A stretch of DNA of 46,142 nt from JAJTFW01 sp964534995 (GTDB lineage: Bacteria > Bacteroidota > Bacteroidia > AKYH767-A > OLB10). The notes below the pieces were generated by a model that was not told the origin of the DNA, ran no database searches, and worked only from the letters and a program-made list of their open reading frames with translations. Numbering within the stretch: position 1 is the stretch's first letter; every line of letters begins with the position of its first letter. Location of the stretch: assembly GCA_964534995.1 (NCBI GenBank), contig CAZHSC010000023.1, forward strand, positions 1 through 46,142, written 5' to 3'. Both the position numbers and the translations under genes were made by a program. Positions 15,139-25,400 of this stretch are shown in pieces.

Positions 15139-17055
15139 GTGTTTGTACTTCAGCAAATTTCATTTGAATTCGGATCAAGGATATTATTCAGCGAGTTAAA
15201 CTGGCATATCCGGCCCCATGAGAAAATAGGCTTAATAGGTGCCAATGGCACCGGAAAATCAACGTTACTGCGTATCATTAGTGGAGAGTACAGCCCCGGG
15301 AGCGGTACCATTTCCAAAAGGAACGACCTGGTACTTGGCTTCTTAAATCAAGACCTGTTAAGTTACCTGTCCGACAAGTCCATTCTGGATGTAGCCATGG
15401 AAGCTTTTGAAAAAGCCAACCAACTGCATGAAGAAATAGAAATCATTTTGCATAAACTTGAAAGCGACCACAGTGAGCATATCCTTGACAGGCTGCATCG
15501 CCTGCAAAGCGAATACGAAGCACTTGACGGATACAAACTGCAATCGAAAGCTGAATCCATCCTGGAAGGACTGGGATTTACGACGACGGATTTAAGCCGG
15601 CCTTTAAAAGAATTTTCAGGAGGATGGAGAATGCGGGTGATGCTTGCAAAAACCCTGCTGCAAAATCCTGATCTGCTTTTACTGGATGAGCCCACAAATC
15701 ACCTCGACCTCCCCTCCATCCAATGGCTCGAAAATTACCTGCACGACTATGAAGGAGCCGTCGTCATCGTATCCCATGACCGGTATTTCCTGGATAAAAT
15801 TGTAAACAAGATCGCAGAACTTGAATATGAAAAACTAACCCTTTATCCCGGAAATTATTCCGATTACCTCATAGAAAAAGAAGAGCGGCAGCAATTGCAG
15901 CTTAACGCGTTCAAAAACCAGGAGAAGTATATTAAAGAACAGGAGCGGTTCATAGAGAGGTTTCGCGCAAAAGCCTCCAAGGCATCGGCGGTCCAATCCA
16001 GGATTAAAGCACTGGACAAGCTGGAACGGGTAGATGCTGTAGACGGACCCTTAGCTGCCATTAAAATAAAATTTGCAGTTGACAAACAACCGGGCAGGGT
16101 AATCAGCCGGCTGCATATTACCCGCAAGGCATTTGGCGAAATTGAATTACTTAAAAACACCGACGCTGAAATAATCAGGGGGGATAAAATAGCGTTTATC
16201 GGAGCGAATGGCAAAGGCAAATCCACCCTTCTGAGAATGATCAGCGGTACCGAAAATTTTGAAGGCAGTATGGAAGATACTTATAATGTTATTCCGGCAT
16301 TTTATGCGCAACATCAGTTAGAAAGTTTAAACAGGGATAATGATGCTCTTGAAGAACTGCGGACTACGGCTCCCGATGAAAGCGACGCTTATCTTCGTTC
16401 TTTGCTCGGGGCCTTTTTGCTGAAGGGAGATGATGTTTTTAAGAAAATAAAAGTTCTTTCAGGCGGCGAACGCGCCAGGGTCGCTCTGGCGAAAACCATA
16501 CTTGCCAGGGCTAATTTCCTGCTGTTGGATGAACCTACCAACCACCTGGACATCCAAAGTGTAAATGTGCTGGTTGAAGTACTAAACAAGTATGAAGGCA
16601 CCTATATTGTAGTATCCCACGACCGTTATTTTTTATCAAGGATCGCCAATAAAATCTGGTATATTGATAACAAAGAAATAAAAGTTTACCCCGGCACCTA
16701 TGCCGAATTTGAGAGCTGGCAGAAAGAACAAAGCGCACATAAATCGCAAAGCATCAAGGATAAGCCTGCCCCAAAAGCGGCTAAAAAAGAAGAAAAAAAC
16801 AATACTGCCGACAAGGAGAAGAAAAAGGAAAAAGGAAAACTGGAGCAACTGGTGAAAAAATATGATGAGGAACTGGGGCAACTTCGCCGGCAGCATGAAG
16901 CACTAAGCCTGGAGTTGAGCAAGCCGGAAGTTTATCAGGACAGTACCCGTTTCAGAAGTTTGCAGGCCGAATTCGACCGTTGCGTCAAAGCGATGAAACA
17001 TGCGGAAAATGAATGGGAGGCACATTACCTGAAGTTAATAGAATTGAATGGATGA
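15139..17055 (+). CDS. ABC-F family ATP-binding protein
   Basis: This 638-aa protein has two fused ABC ATPase domains and no membrane segments. Walker A motifs are GANGTGKS (34-41) and GANGKGKS (about 355-362). Signature motifs are FSGGWRMR (about 160) and LSGGERAR (about 440). Each domain has the LLLDEPTNHLD Walker B region. A charged linker (about 240-300) separates the domains, and the last 80 residues or so are a Lys/Glu-rich coiled coil as in Uup and YheS. ABC-F proteins bind the ribosome and relieve stalled or unusual translation states. GTG 15139 follows the previous stop by 3 nt, and the stop overlaps the next ATG by 4 nt. Confidence 0.92.
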   Translation: MFVLQQISFEFGSRILFSELNWHIRPHEKIGLIGANGTGKSTLLRIISGEYSPGSGTISKRNDLVLGFLNQDLLSYLSDKSILDVAMEAFEKANQLHEEIEIILHKLESDHSEHILDRLHRLQSEYEALDGYKLQSKAESILEGLGFTTTDLSRPLKEFSGGWRMRVMLAKTLLQNPDLLLLDEPTNHLDLPSIQWLENYLHDYEGAVVIVSHDRYFLDKIVNKIAELEYEKLTLYPGNYSDYLIEKEERQQLQLNAFKNQEKYIKEQERFIERFRAKASKASAVQSRIKALDKLERVDAVDGPLAAIKIKFAVDKQPGRVISRLHITRKAFGEIELLKNTDAEIIRGDKIAFIGANGKGKSTLLRMISGTENFEGSMEDTYNVIPAFYAQHQLESLNRDNDALEELRTTAPDESDAYLRSLLGAFLLKGDDVFKKIKVLSGGERARVALAKTILARANFLLLDEPTNHLDIQSVNVLVEVLNKYEGTYIVVSHDRYFLSRIANKIWYIDNKEIKVYPGTYAEFESWQKEQSAHKSQSIKDKPAPKAAKKEEKNNTADKEKKKEKGKLEQLVKKYDEELGQLRRQHEALSLELSKPEVYQDSTRFRSLQAEFDRCVKAMKHAENEWEAHYLKLIELNG

Positions 17056-18341
17056 AATCAATATACCTCCTGATTCTTATTATGTTTCCTGTTTACGGTC
17101 AATGCCAGGAAGACGACTATTATAATCCGCAAAGGCTTAAGTTCAGAGATTACATTTATCATCCCGCCATTAAAACCGCATTTTTTGAAAGGAACGGTCA
17201 GGAACTCAGTGATCCTGTCATCATTTCAGGAAGCAATGACCAGTTGCAGCTGCATTTCGACCTTTTAAGCAATGAAATCGCGGATCTGAGTTATCGCATA
17301 CAGCATTTTGACCCCGAATGGAGTCCTTCCCTGCTCAGTGAAAACGAATTCCTGGATGGCTTTTATACCGATCATTTTACAAACTACAAACACTCCATGA
17401 ACACCCGCGTTGATTACTGGCATTACCAACTGGATTTTCCAAATCAGCAAATGCGGCCGCTTATCTCAGGCAATTATTTACTCATTGTTTTTGACACGGC
17501 GGATCCGGACTCCATACTACTCACCAAAAGATTTTATGTTGTGGAACAGCGGGTGGAAATTCAACCGCAGATTCACCGGGCAACCATCATTGAAAAAAGG
17601 AACTCTCACCAGGAAGTTGACCTGAAAATATTGCTGAATGGCTTGCCGGTTTCCAGTCCTTATTCAGACATTAAACTGGTCCTGTTTCAAAACGGCAACA
17701 GCAATCAGCGTATCAGTACTTTAAAACCAAACTTCGCCACATCTGAACTACTTGAATACAATTACGAAGAGGGAAATGTTTTTGAAGGCGGAAGTGAATT
17801 CAGAAATTTTGACATTCGTACCACACGGTTCCTCACGCAGCAAATTGAAAAGTTTACGGAAGACAGCATCGGCACCGGCCTCACAGTACATTTAAAAAAA
17901 GACCGGTGTATGGCCAGTGAGCGGTATAGTTCTATTGATGACATCAACGGCAGATTTCTCAATAAAATTTATGAAGGAAGGGACGCGCAGTTGGAAGGAG
18001 ATTACCTTAATGTGGTTTTCAGATTGAAAGCTTCCGAAGAATTCAGCTCCCGCCAGGTGAATGTGCAAGGCCAGTTCAGCGACTGGCGAACAGATCCTGC
18101 TTACAGGATGGCCTGGGTTGCCGATAGCGGGTATTTCAGCCTCACCCTGCCCTTAAAACAGGGCTATTATAATTACAGCTATTGCCTGCTGGAAAATGAA
18201 AATGAATGCAGTGTACTGGAAACGGAAGGCAGTCACTACGAAACCCGCAATGAGTATCATATTTTAGTATATTGGAATGAAACCGGAAGAAGGTATTCGC
18301 GGCTGGTTGGCTATCTGAAAGCCCCTTCAGGAGGATTTTAA
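17052..18341 (+). CDS. T9SS Plug protein (DUF5103 family)
   Basis: The 429-aa protein starts at ATG 17052, giving the signal peptide MKSIYLLILIMFPVYGQ. A longer frame from 17013 lies inside the ABC-F gene and would bury the signal peptide. The sequence follows the DUF5103 pattern: HPAIKTAFFERNG, LHFDLLSNEIADLSYRI and the DPEWSPS segment, with a late beta domain ending in VYWNETGRRYSRLVGY. DUF5103 was identified as the Plug that closes the giant SprA pore of the type IX secretion translocon from the periplasmic side. With four T9SS cargo genes in the window, this is the only T9SS machinery gene seen. Its ATGA overlaps the ABC-F stop. Confidence 0.85.
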   Translation: MKSIYLLILIMFPVYGQCQEDDYYNPQRLKFRDYIYHPAIKTAFFERNGQELSDPVIISGSNDQLQLHFDLLSNEIADLSYRIQHFDPEWSPSLLSENEFLDGFYTDHFTNYKHSMNTRVDYWHYQLDFPNQQMRPLISGNYLLIVFDTADPDSILLTKRFYVVEQRVEIQPQIHRATIIEKRNSHQEVDLKILLNGLPVSSPYSDIKLVLFQNGNSNQRISTLKPNFATSELLEYNYEEGNVFEGGSEFRNFDIRTTRFLTQQIEKFTEDSIGTGLTVHLKKDRCMASERYSSIDDINGRFLNKIYEGRDAQLEGDYLNVVFRLKASEEFSSRQVNVQGQFSDWRTDPAYRMAWVADSGYFSLTLPLKQGYYNYSYCLLENENECSVLETEGSHYETRNEYHILVYWNETGRRYSRLVGYLKAPSGGF

Positions 18342-18399
18342 TTTATTCCCATAAAATCCCAACCTTTACCATGCTAAAAAGTAAGTTGGTCAAAATCTC

Positions 18400-18430
18400 T
18401 TGTTAATATCATACAGGGTCTATATTTTTG
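18400..18430 (+). promoter_or_regulatory. Complete Bacteroidota promoter (-33 TTG and -7 TATTTTTG) for apaG
   Basis: TTG at 18400-18402 and TATTTTTG at 18423-18430 are separated by 20 bp, which fits the TTG-N19/21-TAnnTTTG consensus. The element ends 22 nt before the apaG ATG. It is the only promoter in the window for which I see both boxes. Confidence 0.65.
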
Positions 18431-18452
18431 GACAAGAAGCGATAAATTATAT

Positions 18453-18845
18453 ATGGCAATTTTTACAGAAGTAACAGCTGGCATCAGGGTAAGTGTGGAA
18501 ACCTTTTTCCAACCCACGCATAGCAATCCTGCGCAATCCCATTATGTTTTTGCCTACCGGATCACTATTAAAAACGACAGTGAACAAGCCATTCGTCTTA
18601 AAAGAAGACATTGGTACATTGTTGATTCAGATAATACCCGCAGAGAAGTTGAAGGCGAAGGAGTTGTAGGCGAACAGCCCTACATTGCCCCGGGAGAAAC
18701 CTACCGTTATGTATCCGGCTGCAACTTAAATACTGAACTGGGTAAAATGTTTGGAACCTATCTCATGGAACGTCAATATGACAAAAAGCTCTTTTTCGTG
18801 AAAATTCCTGAGTTTAAAATGGTAGTTCCATCGAAATTAAACTGA
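18453..18845 (+). CDS. apaG: ApaG-domain protein
   Basis: This 130-aa protein is the size of ApaG (about 125 aa), a single fibronectin-III-like domain. Diagnostic phrases are FAYRITIKNDSEQAIRLKRRHW, then DSDNTRREVEGEGVVGEQP, then IAPGETYRYVSGC. ApaG has been linked to Co/Mg resistance in Salmonella and binds pyrophosphate, but its biochemical role is not settled. It has its own well-formed promoter and stands alone between the Plug gene and a convergent RNA methyltransferase gene. No signal peptide is present, so it is cytoplasmic. Confidence 0.92.
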   Translation: MAIFTEVTAGIRVSVETFFQPTHSNPAQSHYVFAYRITIKNDSEQAIRLKRRHWYIVDSDNTRREVEGEGVVGEQPYIAPGETYRYVSGCNLNTELGKMFGTYLMERQYDKKLFFVKIPEFKMVVPSKLN

Positions 18846-18909
18846 TTCTCTTTTTATCAACTCCGTTTTTCCAGCCTACACATTAACATAAACCATTGTT
18901 TATCAATTA

Positions 18910-19674
18910 TTAAAATTTCCTGGCCCATTCCGCACAAACGATTCCTGCCGCTATGGCTACATTAAGGGATTCGGCTTTATCGTGGAATTTTCCGTTGGAG
19001 GGTATCAGCAGTGCTTTTGAGATAAAAGGACCAAGGGTGGGATGAATGCCCCTGCTCTCATTTCCAAAGATTACCAATGCATCTTTCTGTATATCAGCGC
19101 TAAATAGGTTTTCACCATGGAGTTGAGTTGCGTAAACAGGGAGTTTATTATGTGCGGCATTCTGCATCAACACATCAAACAAAGACCGGTAAACAGGGGT
19201 CAGGCGAAACAGGCTTCCCATGGTAGATTGCACCACTTTCGGATTAAAGCAATCCACAGTATCGAGAGAACAATAGATGGCGGACACTCCAAACCAGTCG
19301 GCAATCCGAATCATGGTACCCAAATTACCCGGGTCCTGAATTTGATCGAGCAACACATGCAATCCTGAAACGGGAGGATCATTTTGGGAAGGCAAAGAAG
19401 CGGGCATTTTCACCACTGCATACACCTTATTCGGATGCGGCTGACCTGAAATTTGCCTTAATTCATCTTCAGATATAAGCTGGATAGGGTGCCGGCTTTT
19501 GACCGCAGGGAAGCTCCAGTCAGGCGTAGCATACAATTCCTCTACCTGCCAGGAATTACTTTGCAGCAGTTCCTGTACGAGTTTAGGCCCTTCCACCGGA
19601 AACAGACCCAATGCATCTCTCGTTTTCTTTGCCTGCAATGACCTCAGTCGTTTTATAACTGCCTTGGATATCAT
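18910..19674 (-). CDS. TrmH/SpoU-family RNA 2'-O-methyltransferase
   Basis: This 254-aa SPOUT enzyme has the three family motifs. Motif 1 is DQIQDPGNLGTMIRIADWFG with the catalytic-type Arg, motif 2 is VIFGNESRGI, and motif 3 is IPSNGKFHDKAESLNVAIAAGI, which forms the SAM-binding knot. The N-terminal 95 residues or so form the RNA-binding substrate domain seen in RlmB/TsnR-type members. The target nucleotide (tRNA or 23S rRNA) cannot be told from sequence. It is transcribed divergently from tamL with 44 nt between the starts, an arrangement I recall from other Bacteroidota. Confidence 0.9.
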   Translation of the reverse strand: MISKAVIKRLRSLQAKKTRDALGLFPVEGPKLVQELLQSNSWQVEELYATPDWSFPAVKSRHPIQLISEDELRQISGQPHPNKVYAVVKMPASLPSQNDPPVSGLHVLLDQIQDPGNLGTMIRIADWFGVSAIYCSLDTVDCFNPKVVQSTMGSLFRLTPVYRSLFDVLMQNAAHNKLPVYATQLHGENLFSADIQKDALVIFGNESRGIHPTLGPFISKALLIPSNGKFHDKAESLNVAIAAGIVCAEWARKF

Positions 19675-19718
19675 ATCTGGTTTAAGCTTCTGAATCGTAC
19701 ATTTACACCCGCCGTGCT

Positions 19719-22061
19719 ATGAAGAACGGGAAAGCAACTTATATTTTATTTCCAGCATTGGCTGTGCTCTTATTGATGCTGGTCAGTGCCTGTAATGTTA
19801 CCCGCTCCATTCCGGATGGGCAACACCTGCTTGACAAAAATATCATTAAATCCGACCACACGGAGTTTAATGAAAATGTAAATGCAATTATCAAGCAGAA
19901 ACCGAACAGGAAAATTTTAGGGGTCTTCAGGTTCCACCTCGGGGTATATAATCTTTCAGATGCAGGCAATGAAACTAAATTCAAAAGGTGGATGAAAACT
20001 GCCATCGGAGAACAACCTGTTCTTCTTGATACCGGATTAACCACTAAATCCACCCAGCAGATCAATTACTTCTTTCAGAATAATGGTTACTTCAATGCTG
20101 ATATCCGTGACAGTATTGTGTATAAAAAAAAGAAAGCAAAAGTCATTTATACCATTAAAGCAGGAAAACCCTATAAAATACGAAACGTCAGTTATATAAT
20201 TTCAGATCCGGAAATAAGTAAATTCATACATCATGACAGCAGCGGCTTCCTGTTGAAATCAGGGTTGACCTACTCGGTAGCATTATTACAAAGCGAACGG
20301 GAAAGAATTTCTGTTCAGTTACGAAACAACGGGTATTACAGTTTTAATCCGCAATATGTCAGCTATCAGATCGATTCATCATTAAAGTCCCAACAGGTAG
20401 ATATCTGGGTTACGATCAGCAATCCGAAATTCACCAGCAGAGAAGTTATTATAAAGCCGGACTCATTTATCGTACACAAAAAAAATTACTTTAAGCAGAT
20501 ATATATCGAGGTGGACTATGATCCGCTATCAGTGAGCGACACCATCATTAAAGACACAACGGTATATGAAAACCTGCATTTTCTTTCACTGGGAAAACTG
20601 GAAAACCGATACAAGGCAAAACACCTTTCGGAATATATCTTTACACGTAAAGACTCCCTTTTCCGGCAGGATGACCTTGACCTCACCTATAAAAGATTAT
20701 CTGATCTCGGAATTTTCAAATTCATAAATATCAGGGTTGAACAGGACATCCCGGACCCTGCGGAAATCAACCAGCCGCTGATTTGCTACATACTTATTTC
20801 CCCGCAACCCAAGCAGGAATATAAAATTGAACTGGATGGCACCAACAATGGCGGCAATTTTGGAATACTGGGCAACCTGTCTTATCGCAACAAAAATATT
20901 TTCAAGGGGGCGGAAACTTTTAATTTCCGGATCAAGGGTGGCCTGGAATTACAACAGAATTTCGGAGATACCACCTATGAAAGCACCCGTCAACTGGCCA
21001 TCTTCAATGCCTATGAAATCGGCCCCGAGGTTACTATAAATTTTCCAAGGGGCTTATGGCCATTTCATCTGGAGCGGATGCGCAGGGTGAGCAGTCCGGG
21101 CACCTCCATCACGGCAGGTTACAATACACAAAACCGCCCTGAATATTTCAGGCAATTATTTAACTTATCCTACTACTACAGTTTAAAAACGACCCTTTAT
21201 AACAGAATTTTTTTCTATCCTGCTGACCTGAACTATCTGAAGGTAAATCTGGATCCCGCGTTTACCAAACAGCTGAATGAACTGGGCGATCCCAATATCA
21301 TTCTTGGCTATGTGGATCATTTCATTTCAACGGGACGGATCAGCTATTTATTCAATAACCAGGATTTGAAAAAAAGGGACAATTACTTTTTCTTCAGGGC
21401 TAATCTTGAGTTTGCAGGTAACAGCATTTACCTGATAAAAAAGCTCAACAACGAAGAAATTACCAGAACGAATCCGGCTAAGTTTTTGAATGTACGGTTT
21501 GCACAATTTATACGGCCTGATTTTGATATTCGCTTTTACAGTCCCGTAAGTATTTCCAATGCGCTCGCAGTTTTCAGATTATCACTCGGGCTTGGTGTGC
21601 CCTATGGAAATTCAACACAGCTTCCTTTTGAAAAAAGTTTCTTTGCCGGTGGCCCCAATGACAATCGTGCCTGGCGTACCCGTCAATTGGGTCCCGGAAC
21701 CAATAAAAAGGAAGACTTCTTTGAAAGGTTTGGTGACTTGAAACTTACCGCCAATTTTGAATACCGTTTTGACGTATATCGTAAACTAAAAGGAGCTGCC
21801 TTCATTGATGCCGGGAACATCTGGATATTAAATAAGTACTCAACCAATACGGAAGGTAAATTTAAGGTTGACAAATTTGCCGATGAAATCGCCATTGGCA
21901 GCGGACTTGGGATACGATTTGATTTCACCTTTTTCATATTACGGCTAGACGGCGCGGTGCAAATAAAAGATCCTACACAAAACATTGGTGAACGCTGGGT
22001 TTTTGAGGCCAATGAATTAAAAGATGTAACCTTGAATTTTGGGATAGGCTACCCCTTTTAA
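19719..22061 (+). CDS. tamL: TamL-type Omp85 lipoprotein (BamA/TamA family)
   Basis: This 780-aa protein begins with a lipoprotein signal peptide (lipobox VSAC, Cys25), the feature that separates TamL from TamA. POTRA-like repeats follow (e.g. YFFQNNGYFNADIRDSIVYKKKK), then a 16-strand-type Omp85 barrel from about residue 370 with the late GGPNDNRAWRTRQLG lid-loop segment. The chain ends in the beta-signal FGIGYPF with a terminal Phe. Omp85 proteins insert beta-barrels into the outer membrane; TamL is thought to work with inner-membrane TamB. No tamB is next to it here. The downstream 404 bases before the kinase gene hold no convincing coding sequence. Confidence 0.88.
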   Translation: MKNGKATYILFPALAVLLLMLVSACNVTRSIPDGQHLLDKNIIKSDHTEFNENVNAIIKQKPNRKILGVFRFHLGVYNLSDAGNETKFKRWMKTAIGEQPVLLDTGLTTKSTQQINYFFQNNGYFNADIRDSIVYKKKKAKVIYTIKAGKPYKIRNVSYIISDPEISKFIHHDSSGFLLKSGLTYSVALLQSERERISVQLRNNGYYSFNPQYVSYQIDSSLKSQQVDIWVTISNPKFTSREVIIKPDSFIVHKKNYFKQIYIEVDYDPLSVSDTIIKDTTVYENLHFLSLGKLENRYKAKHLSEYIFTRKDSLFRQDDLDLTYKRLSDLGIFKFINIRVEQDIPDPAEINQPLICYILISPQPKQEYKIELDGTNNGGNFGILGNLSYRNKNIFKGAETFNFRIKGGLELQQNFGDTTYESTRQLAIFNAYEIGPEVTINFPRGLWPFHLERMRRVSSPGTSITAGYNTQNRPEYFRQLFNLSYYYSLKTTLYNRIFFYPADLNYLKVNLDPAFTKQLNELGDPNIILGYVDHFISTGRISYLFNNQDLKKRDNYFFFRANLEFAGNSIYLIKKLNNEEITRTNPAKFLNVRFAQFIRPDFDIRFYSPVSISNALAVFRLSLGLGVPYGNSTQLPFEKSFFAGGPNDNRAWRTRQLGPGTNKKEDFFERFGDLKLTANFEYRFDVYRKLKGAAFIDAGNIWILNKYSTNTEGKFKVDKFADEIAIGSGLGIRFDFTFFILRLDGAVQIKDPTQNIGERWVFEANELKDVTLNFGIGYPF

Positions 22062-22465
22062 AATATTTTATAAAGCCTCTCAAACTCTCAACAGCACACT
22101 TTCAATATCCAACAGGCCTTCAAATCCGTTTAAAGAATCTATCCAGCACAAACCCTGCAATTTTTCGGAATTTCTTACATCTCCTCAAATCCGACCGTAA
22201 AACGCTTGCTTTTCAATGATCTTTTAGCAGCAGTGTATATTTATTGCAATAACCTGTATTACAATGTCCTTACCAGAGGTTTTGCCTAAACTACCCTTCC
22301 GCTTCCATCCATTTCTCCTGCCCTGCACAGCATGGTTAACAAAAAGAGACATTACCATGAATACAAATGATAAAAAAATAATACAAACTTACAATGTACA
22401 TTTTCATCCAGGAAACATGGCCGTATGGGCTACCGTATATAGCCCAATCAGGAATTAGTTAGTTT
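22062..22465. other. Intergenic region upstream of the hybrid kinase
   Basis: These 404 bases hold no convincing gene. A 64-codon frame at 22264-22458 shows no family resemblance, signal or plausible composition. The only structure seen is a 7-bp hairpin at 22426-22446 close to the kinase start. No exact TAnnTTTG element stands out just before the ATG at 22466. Confidence 0.5.
22426..22446 (+). promoter_or_regulatory. Small hairpin in the leader of the hybrid kinase gene
   Basis: TGGGCTA and TAGCCCA form a perfect 7-bp stem with a 7-nt loop, ending 19 nt before the kinase ATG. There is no T-run after it, so it is not a standard terminator. A role in translation control or as a protein-binding site is only possible. 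Confidence 0.3.
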
Positions 22466-25400
22466 ATGTTTCCGATCACGCTAAGAAAAATAATATATCC
22501 AAGGTTTACTCATGCGGTAAACGATATTGAAAAAAGAAGACTGTCCACATTACACAGGTCCATACTTTCGTCCATCCTAATTTCATTGTCATTTCTGCTC
22601 CTTCATGCCACGCAGGGTTTATCCGAATATGTGTTGCACATCCTTTTCATTACAGCTATCTATTGCGGGTGTATGTGGATCTACAATTACGGTAAGTACG
22701 ATCTGTCAAGAAATATATTTTTAATTTCCATCAACGCCTTTGTCTTTTCATCTTGCATGAAAGGTGGCAGCGCCTCCGGCATCTTCTTTTTCTACTTTCC
22801 CATAGCAGCCGGCACCTCATTTCTCTTCAATGACCATGAAAGAAAATCCCTATGGTTCTTCACAACTATACCGGTGATTCTATTCATCACATCATTACTT
22901 GTTCTGCCGGAATACGCAGATCCGCTGAAGTTACCTCATAACTTCATCAAATTAAATTTTCTGCTTTGCGCTGCCATCAGCATCAGCATTACATTATATT
23001 GTATATACTATTACCTTAAGCTATACAGAAAATCAACGATACTGATTAAAAGCCAGAAAGCAAGTCTGGAGTCGCTAATTGATAATATTGGTGATCCGGT
23101 TTGCCAAACTGACCTTCAATTTAATATAATTCAATACAATGATGCTTTTAAACAGTTGATGTTGCTTGCCTTTCATACCGATATCGAAAAGGAAAACAAT
23201 CTACAAATAATTCTAAGTGCACTCCCATCGGTTCCATCAAATCAAAAAGCATGGGAAAAGCTATTCAGCCATGCATTTGACGGGCAGAAAGCAGAAACTG
23301 AAATGCTGATTGAAATTCATCAGGAAACAAGGTACTATGAGGTCAGTCTGAATCCAATCAAGCTAAGCCAACTGGTATGTGGAACCGTAATTACCTTAAA
23401 GGACATTACAGGAAGAGTGAATAACGAACAACTGCTGAAGAAAAATCTGGCTGAAAAAAAGAAATTATCCGCAGTAGCCAACACACTTCAGCACAGTATC
23501 CTGATCACCGACAGTTCCTTTTCCATCACCTGGTCCAATCCATTTTTTACCGAGTCCACAGGATTTACACCACAGGAAATCAGTGAAAAAAAGGCGGACA
23601 GTGTGTTAAACGGAAATTTGTGCGACAGCAATAAAATTGAAAAGTTATACCATAAGCTGCAATCGGGGAAATCAGCAAGTATAGAAACCATCTTATATAA
23701 AAAGAATAAAGAACCTTTCTGGAGCTACATCAGCTCATCGCCGGTTTTTGATGAATCCAACAACATCACCAGTTATATTTTCATTATTATCGATATCACC
23801 CACAGAAAAAGATCAGAGGACCAGCTTCAGCTTCTGCTTACTCATTCTCAAAAGCTGAACAAGGAACTTGCTGAGCGGGATACAAAACTACAGACATCCA
23901 TTCGCAAATTAAATAAGCAAAGCTGGGAGATACAGATCTCGAAACAACATCTTCAAAAGAAGAAAACGGAACTGGAAATAAGCAATGCCGAACTTGACAG
24001 GAAAGCCAGGAAACTGGAGCAGATAAACCAGGAAGTAATTCAGCAAAACAAAGAACTTGAAGAAGCCAGGGCCGCCATCACACAAAAGGCAGAGTTGCTG
24101 GAGCAAGTCAGTAAATACAAATCCGAATTCCTGGCAAACATGAGTCATGAATTGAGAACTCCATTAAACAGCATCATTATACTTTCAAGACTGCTTGCTG
24201 AAAACAAAGACGGTACACTTACCAGGAAGCAACTTGAATTCGCAAGTGTGGTTCACAAATCAGGCAGCGACCTCCTGCAAATTATCAATGACATATTAGA
24301 CCTGTCAAAAATTGAAGCCGGTAAAATTGAAATAGAAATTGAATCCATCAATCTCCAGGAATTTTGCAGGGATTTATGGCAAAGCACAAATCCTGCCGCA
24401 AAAAATAAAAATATTGAATTTAAAATTACAAATGCACTGCGAGGAAATCTGGAAATACAATCCGACCCTTTGCGACTTACGCAGATCCTGAAAAACCTGC
24501 TGTCAAATGCCATTAAGTTTACTCCACCGGAAGGAAAAGTCGAATTGAAAATAAGCCAAACTGCAAATAATTTTATCCGCTTTGAAGTAAGTGACACCGG
24601 TATTGGAATTCCGGAAGATAAGCAGAAGCTGATCTTCGAAAGCTTCAGACAGGTAGATGGAAGCATAAGCAGGAAATACGGAGGAACCGGACTTGGGCTG
24701 AGTATCACCAGGGAGCTGATTCACCTATTATCCGGCAGAATTATGGTGTCAAGCAGGGAACATAATGGCAGCAATTTCACTATCGAAATACCCTTCACGG
24801 AAACAAGCCTGAACGATTTCCATCATTCCGGCAGAAAGCTGCTCATCATTGAAGACGACGAAACCTTTGCTTCCATCCTTGAAAAAATAGCAATGCGGGA
24901 AGGTTTCCAAACTGAAATTTGTCACCGTGGAGACACCGGATACATGCGCATCATTGATAGTAAACCGGATGCCATCTTACTTGACATGAACATCCCGGGA
25001 ATCAATGGATGGAACCTTGTAAAGAAAGTACGAAGTAATCAAGATGTGGCGAACATCCCTATTCACATAGTAAGCAGTTCAAAAGCCACAGAAAGCATTA
25101 CAGGATTACCATTTATATCGTGGATGGAAAAGCCGGCTTCGGCTGAAAAATTAAGTGAAATATTCAGAGATCTTAAAAACTCCCTTGGCAGTTCCCATAA
25201 GGTATTGGTAATTGAAGATTCACCGGAGCAAGGACTGGTCATAAAACAGATGTTGAGTAAACAGGGGGTTATATGCAACATTGCCGAAACCGGAAAATCC
25301 GGAAAAGAACAGCTATACAAGGATAACTATGATTGCATCATCCTTGACCTGAACTTACCCGATTCGGATGGGCTGAGCCTCCTGAAGGAATTAAAAGAAC

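Noticed and set aside
16636..16896. A Phe-rich minus-strand frame that looks like a membrane peptide
   Set aside because: It is the antisense shadow of the Lys-rich (AAA/AAG) C-terminal region of the ABC-F gene.
22059..22070. Twelve-base palindrome TAAAATATTTTA at the tamL stop as a terminator
   Set aside because: A pure A/T stem with no loop or T-run is too weak to be a terminator.
22264..22458. A 64-codon plus-strand reading frame upstream of the hybrid kinase
   Set aside because: No start context, signal, domain or plausible composition; it sits in AT-rich leader DNA and overlaps the hairpin.
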